DNA of 7,559 nt from Micavibrio aeruginosavorus. Its GTDB lineage: Bacteria; Pseudomonadota; Alphaproteobacteria; Micavibrionales; Micavibrionaceae. The DNA is taken from NCBI GenBank assembly GCA_003240795.1, contig QFNK01000084.1, forward strand, positions 1 to 7,559. The letters run 5' to 3'. The notes under the pieces are model-generated. The model saw only the letters and a list, made by a program, of their open reading frames with translations, searched no databases and was not told the DNA's origin. Every line of letters begins with the position of its first letter. The stretch's first letter is position 1. Shown piece after piece: positions 5,728 through 7,559 of the stretch. The translations under genes and the position numbers were made by a program.

Positions 5728-6333
5728 CTAGTCGTTCACGCGCTTGCGGCCTTTGGGGTCGTGATAGCCGAACAGGTTGGGGTCCTTGAACGTCACGCCG
5801 GTGCGGATGTTTTTGAGCGTCACTTCCGTAATCTGACCCTGCGCGTCGGTTATGCGCCAGCGTTTCAGCTCGTATGGCACTTGCGAGAATTCCAGCTCGA
5901 CCTGACCTGCTGCCGGATTGTCCGACTGCACCACCGTGATATAGGCGTAGCCGTCCTTGGTGAAGGATTTCACGACTTTCAGGTCGCCTGTGAGGGAGAG
6001 GTTCTTGCGCAGCAGGAAGTCCGCGAGAGTCTGACCGATCGGGGCGTTGGTCTGCGATCCGATTTGCGAGTCATAGAAATAAACGAACACGCCGTCCGCG
6101 ACGATGAAGTCCTCGACCTCGTTATAATCGAAGCGGAGCTTGCCGGGGCGGTTCAGGTAGAACGTGCCGGACAGACGCGCGCCGAGGGAGGACGTCTGGA
6201 TAAACTCCGCCTGCAGGGTTTTGAGGCCGTTGAGATAGGCTTCGGCCTGCTTGACCTCCGGCGCGACTTGGGCGGAAGCAGGGGCGGAAAAAGCGAGCAG
6301 CAGGCCCGCCAGCATAAGGGTGAAATGTTTCAT
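5728..6333 (-). CDS. lolA: Outer-membrane lipoprotein carrier LolA
   Basis: A 201-residue periplasmic chaperone that accepts lipoproteins from the LolCDE transporter and carries them to the outer membrane. A clear Sec signal peptide (MKH, hydrophobic core 5-16, cleavage after the ASA at 19-21) precedes a mature part of about 180 residues. Family features include the YLNGLKTLQAEFIQ opening, GTFYLNRPGKLRFDYN at about 56-71, IVADGVFVYFYD, and a C-terminal strand LKNIRTGVTFKDPNLF. Length and order fit the open beta-barrel fold (Pfam LolA family). The ATG at 6333 gives a well-formed signal peptide; AGGG lies only 1 nt upstream, so the Shine-Dalgarno is poor. Downstream recR follows after 4 bp. No convincing promoter is visible in the 253-base gap upstream. 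Confidence 0.94.
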   Translation of the reverse strand: MKHFTLMLAGLLLAFSAPASAQVAPEVKQAEAYLNGLKTLQAEFIQTSSLGARLSGTFYLNRPGKLRFDYNEVEDFIVADGVFVYFYDSQIGSQTNAPIGQTLADFLLRKNLSLTGDLKVVKSFTKDGYAYITVVQSDNPAAGQVELEFSQVPYELKRWRITDAQGQITEVTLKNIRTGVTFKDPNLFGYHDPKGRKRVND

Positions 6334-6471
6334 ACCCTAAGGTTTAAAAGAGAATCGCGGCCAAAGGAAGGCGGAAATGGTGCTTTTCCGGTGGTTTTCG
6401 GGGGCGTTACCTTCCGCATTCGGGGTTCTTTAACGGCTCCTTGCTTCTCGATGCGATCCCGTAATTTTAAC

Positions 6472-6536
6472 GTCATCCCGAGCGAAGTCGAGGGATTCAG
6501 GATTCCTCCGCTCCGCTGCGCTCCAGTCGGAATGAC
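6472..6536. repeat. REP-like dispersed palindromic repeat (65 bp)
   Basis: An imperfect inverted repeat: left end GTCATCCCGA (6472-6481), right end TCGGAATGAC (6527-6536), one mismatch in ten. The interior carries GCGAAGTCGAGG and CCTCCGCTCCGCTGCGCTC, which can pair partly. The wording (GTCATCCCGAGCGAAGTCGAGG and its counterpart with GGAGCGCAGCGGAG) matches a kind of intergenic repeat I know from many bacterial genomes. Only one copy is in this window, so its dispersal is inferred. It lies between lolA and the repeat-protein gene; the flanking 6334-6471 and 6537-6586 hold nothing else I can support. Confidence 0.65.
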
Positions 6537-6586
6537 AAGAAAGAAAACTTTCAGATCCGCAAAACGAACTGATAAATCGGTATGCC

Positions 6587-7288
6587 TTAGTATGGTGCAA
6601 CAGAGCAGATCATATTGTATGCGCTGGAGCACGATGCGTTGGAAGTATTCCAGCGTTTTATATCGCTGTAGTTTGTGTATCCGTATAAACCTGTACCACC
6701 ACTTGTGGAGGTCCAGTCGCCACAATGCGTAGAAGCGGTTGTGGAGGCGGGTGTTGTCGCCCAGAGGTTGCCCGATCCTACCCCGCGCCCAGACCACCAA
6801 TAGTAGTAGCCGGTCGCTCCGAAATAGCTGGTCCCCCCCCACGCTACAGCATCGTTTGGCCCCTGACTTTGTGCGTTGGTTGTAAATGTGGCTCCGCCAT
6901 AACTGGGGATGCCACTGGTTGCGAATTGATATGTCGTGTTTGGTTCAAGATTGTTGCATTTTGTCGAATCGCACAAAAATGCTTTAACCGTATTCTTATT
7001 TACCAAGTATTTGTTTTTATCCCGCCAGTCATTCTGCGTTAAATACTGTAGACAAAGCGAATCTGCGCCAGTAAGACCGCCCAAATTAGCGTAGATATTA
7101 TTAGCGCCTACTTGTACGAAAGCACCCGGAAGAGTGGAGCTTGTTACACGCCATTGCTGATTCACCGCGCCATAGGTGAAAATGCTGTTTTCGGTTTGAG
7201 CACCGCGCTGCGCACGAAGCTGAATATTGTCACCCGGGGAAACGCTTGCTGAATTGACCCACGCGCCGCCGTTGACACTGAATCGCAC
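6587..7288 (-). CDS. C-terminal part of a repeat protein with DUF1554-like domain (gene interrupted upstream)
   Basis: The frame is open from the TGA at 7402 down to the TAA at 6587. The only conventional start within it is a GTG at 7288 (233 residues) with no Shine-Dalgarno, so this is more likely the 3' part of the gene continuing at 7400-7559. Residues 1-50 form one repeat unit (GGAWVNSASVSPGDNIQLRA). Residues about 55-233 resemble DUF1554, a lectin-like or endostatin-like fold of surface proteins: GGLTGADSLC at 70-79, HCGDWTSTSGG at 188-198, and CSSAYNMIC near the end. Six cysteines (79, 106, 111, 189, 220, 228) suggest disulfides, hence export. Composition is rich in Ser, Thr, Gly, Asn and Tyr. 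GC is lower than in neighbours: 17 of 60 bases at 6961-7020 versus 34 of 60 at 5521-5580 in recR. This may signal transfer or fast surface evolution. Confidence 0.6.
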   Translation of the reverse strand: MRFSVNGGAWVNSASVSPGDNIQLRAQRGAQTENSIFTYGAVNQQWRVTSSTLPGAFVQVGANNIYANLGGLTGADSLCLQYLTQNDWRDKNKYLVNKNTVKAFLCDSTKCNNLEPNTTYQFATSGIPSYGGATFTTNAQSQGPNDAVAWGGTSYFGATGYYYWWSGRGVGSGNLWATTPASTTASTHCGDWTSTSGGTGLYGYTNYSDIKRWNTSNASCSSAYNMICSVAPY

Positions 7289-7399
7289 AGTCGCATAGTT
7301 CGCCGAAATAACGGCCGGTGTCGGGCCTGTAATGCCTGTTACGTTTGTCGTCGCGGTATAAAAATATGTACCGTCCGTGCTGACAGTTTTTGGTTGGGA

Positions 7400-7559
7400 T
7401 CATGGTGTCGTCCATTCATAGGTCTTACCGTTTATAGCTACGCTGATCAGCTGCGCTGAAGGTCCTAATGTAGCTTTCAGGCGAATTTTATCGCCGGGAT
7501 TGATTGTCGCACTTGTAACCCAGGCACCTGTTACACCACTGGCCGTAACAACCTGCATC
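7400..7559 (-). CDS. Repeat-unit fragment ending at in-frame TGA (5' part outside window)
   Basis: The last 52 residues before an in-frame TGA (7402-7400), open to the right edge. It reads GAWVTSATINPGDKIRLKA, aligning with GAWVNSASVSPGDNIQLRA in the downstream segment; the Trp codons are 261 bp apart, giving a repeat period of about 87 residues. After the TGA the same frame continues with convincing protein (KTVSTDGTYFYTATT, then TPAVISANYATVRF), so no frameshift is needed: one base change creates the stop. The two pieces were probably one long secreted repeat protein. Other genes here use TGA as a normal stop, so an altered code is unlikely. The ATG at 7558 is probably an internal Met. Confidence 0.5.
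   Translation of the reverse strand, partial: MQVVTASGVTGAWVTSATINPGDKIRLKATLGPSAQLISVAINGKTYEWTTP

Noticed and set aside
6539..6552. GAAAG/CTTTC hairpin as terminator of the repeat-protein gene
   Set aside because: Only 5 AT-rich pairs and no true U-run on the minus strand; too weak to call.
5614..6732. Long plus-strand open frame (372 codons) opposite lolA and the start of recR
   Set aside because: Antisense to two recognised genes; it even reads through the REP-like repeat. No domain or ribosome binding site.

Overview
This 7.6-kb window looks like chromosomal DNA from a Gram-negative alphaproteobacterium, probably an uncultured or sparsely characterised lineage. Support comes from the short RNase D without an HRDC domain, the gene order rnd-kdsD-lptC, the LPS-export and lipoprotein-carrier genes (lptC, lolA), and fairly GC-rich coding. 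The lineage is an inference from gene style; no marker gene fixes it.

Left block (1-2252, minus strand). A tRNA-Leu(CAG) gene with encoded CCA heads a tightly packed run: RNase D (rnd), arabinose-5-phosphate isomerase (kdsD) and the start of lptC, which leaves the window at base 1. A consensus-like sigma-70 promoter (TTGACA, 17 bp, TAAAAC) lies just upstream of the tRNA, and no intrinsic terminator is visible between the tRNA and rnd. The tRNA and the three protein genes may therefore share a transcript. kdsD and lptC both serve lipopolysaccharide: one feeds Kdo synthesis, the other LPS export.

Middle block (2350-5117, plus strand). This begins with a two-domain regulator: an intact-looking receiver domain followed by a GGDEF-like domain whose active-site motif has decayed to GVSEF. 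Next come a small membrane-anchored TPR-like protein and an eight-helix membrane protein, joined by an ATGA overlap; I recognise neither. A strong promoter overlaps the end of the membrane-protein gene, followed within about 40 bases by a very good intrinsic terminator. A 113-residue gene with a strong Shine-Dalgarno sequence follows directly. This order (promoter, terminator, gene) suggests attenuation or a roughly 60-nt RNA, and is the most interesting regulatory signal here.

Right block (5121-7559, minus strand). recR and lolA are adjacent (4 bp apart) and converge on the 113-residue gene with only 3 bp between stops. RecR has Ala where the Toprim glutamate is normally found. Upstream of lolA is a 253-base gap containing a 65-bp REP-like palindromic repeat. 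Beyond it is the 3' part of a lower-GC gene for a large, probably secreted protein with repeats of about 87 residues and a DUF1554-like C-terminal domain. An in-frame TGA between two repeats breaks this gene, so it is a pseudogene, a recoded gene or a sequencing error.

I saw no CRISPR array, insertion sequence, rRNA, integrase or attachment site. No complete new system is evident. The strongest candidates for a second look are the attenuator-like leader at 4655-4776, the uncharacterised regulator/TPR/membrane trio and the interrupted repeat protein.
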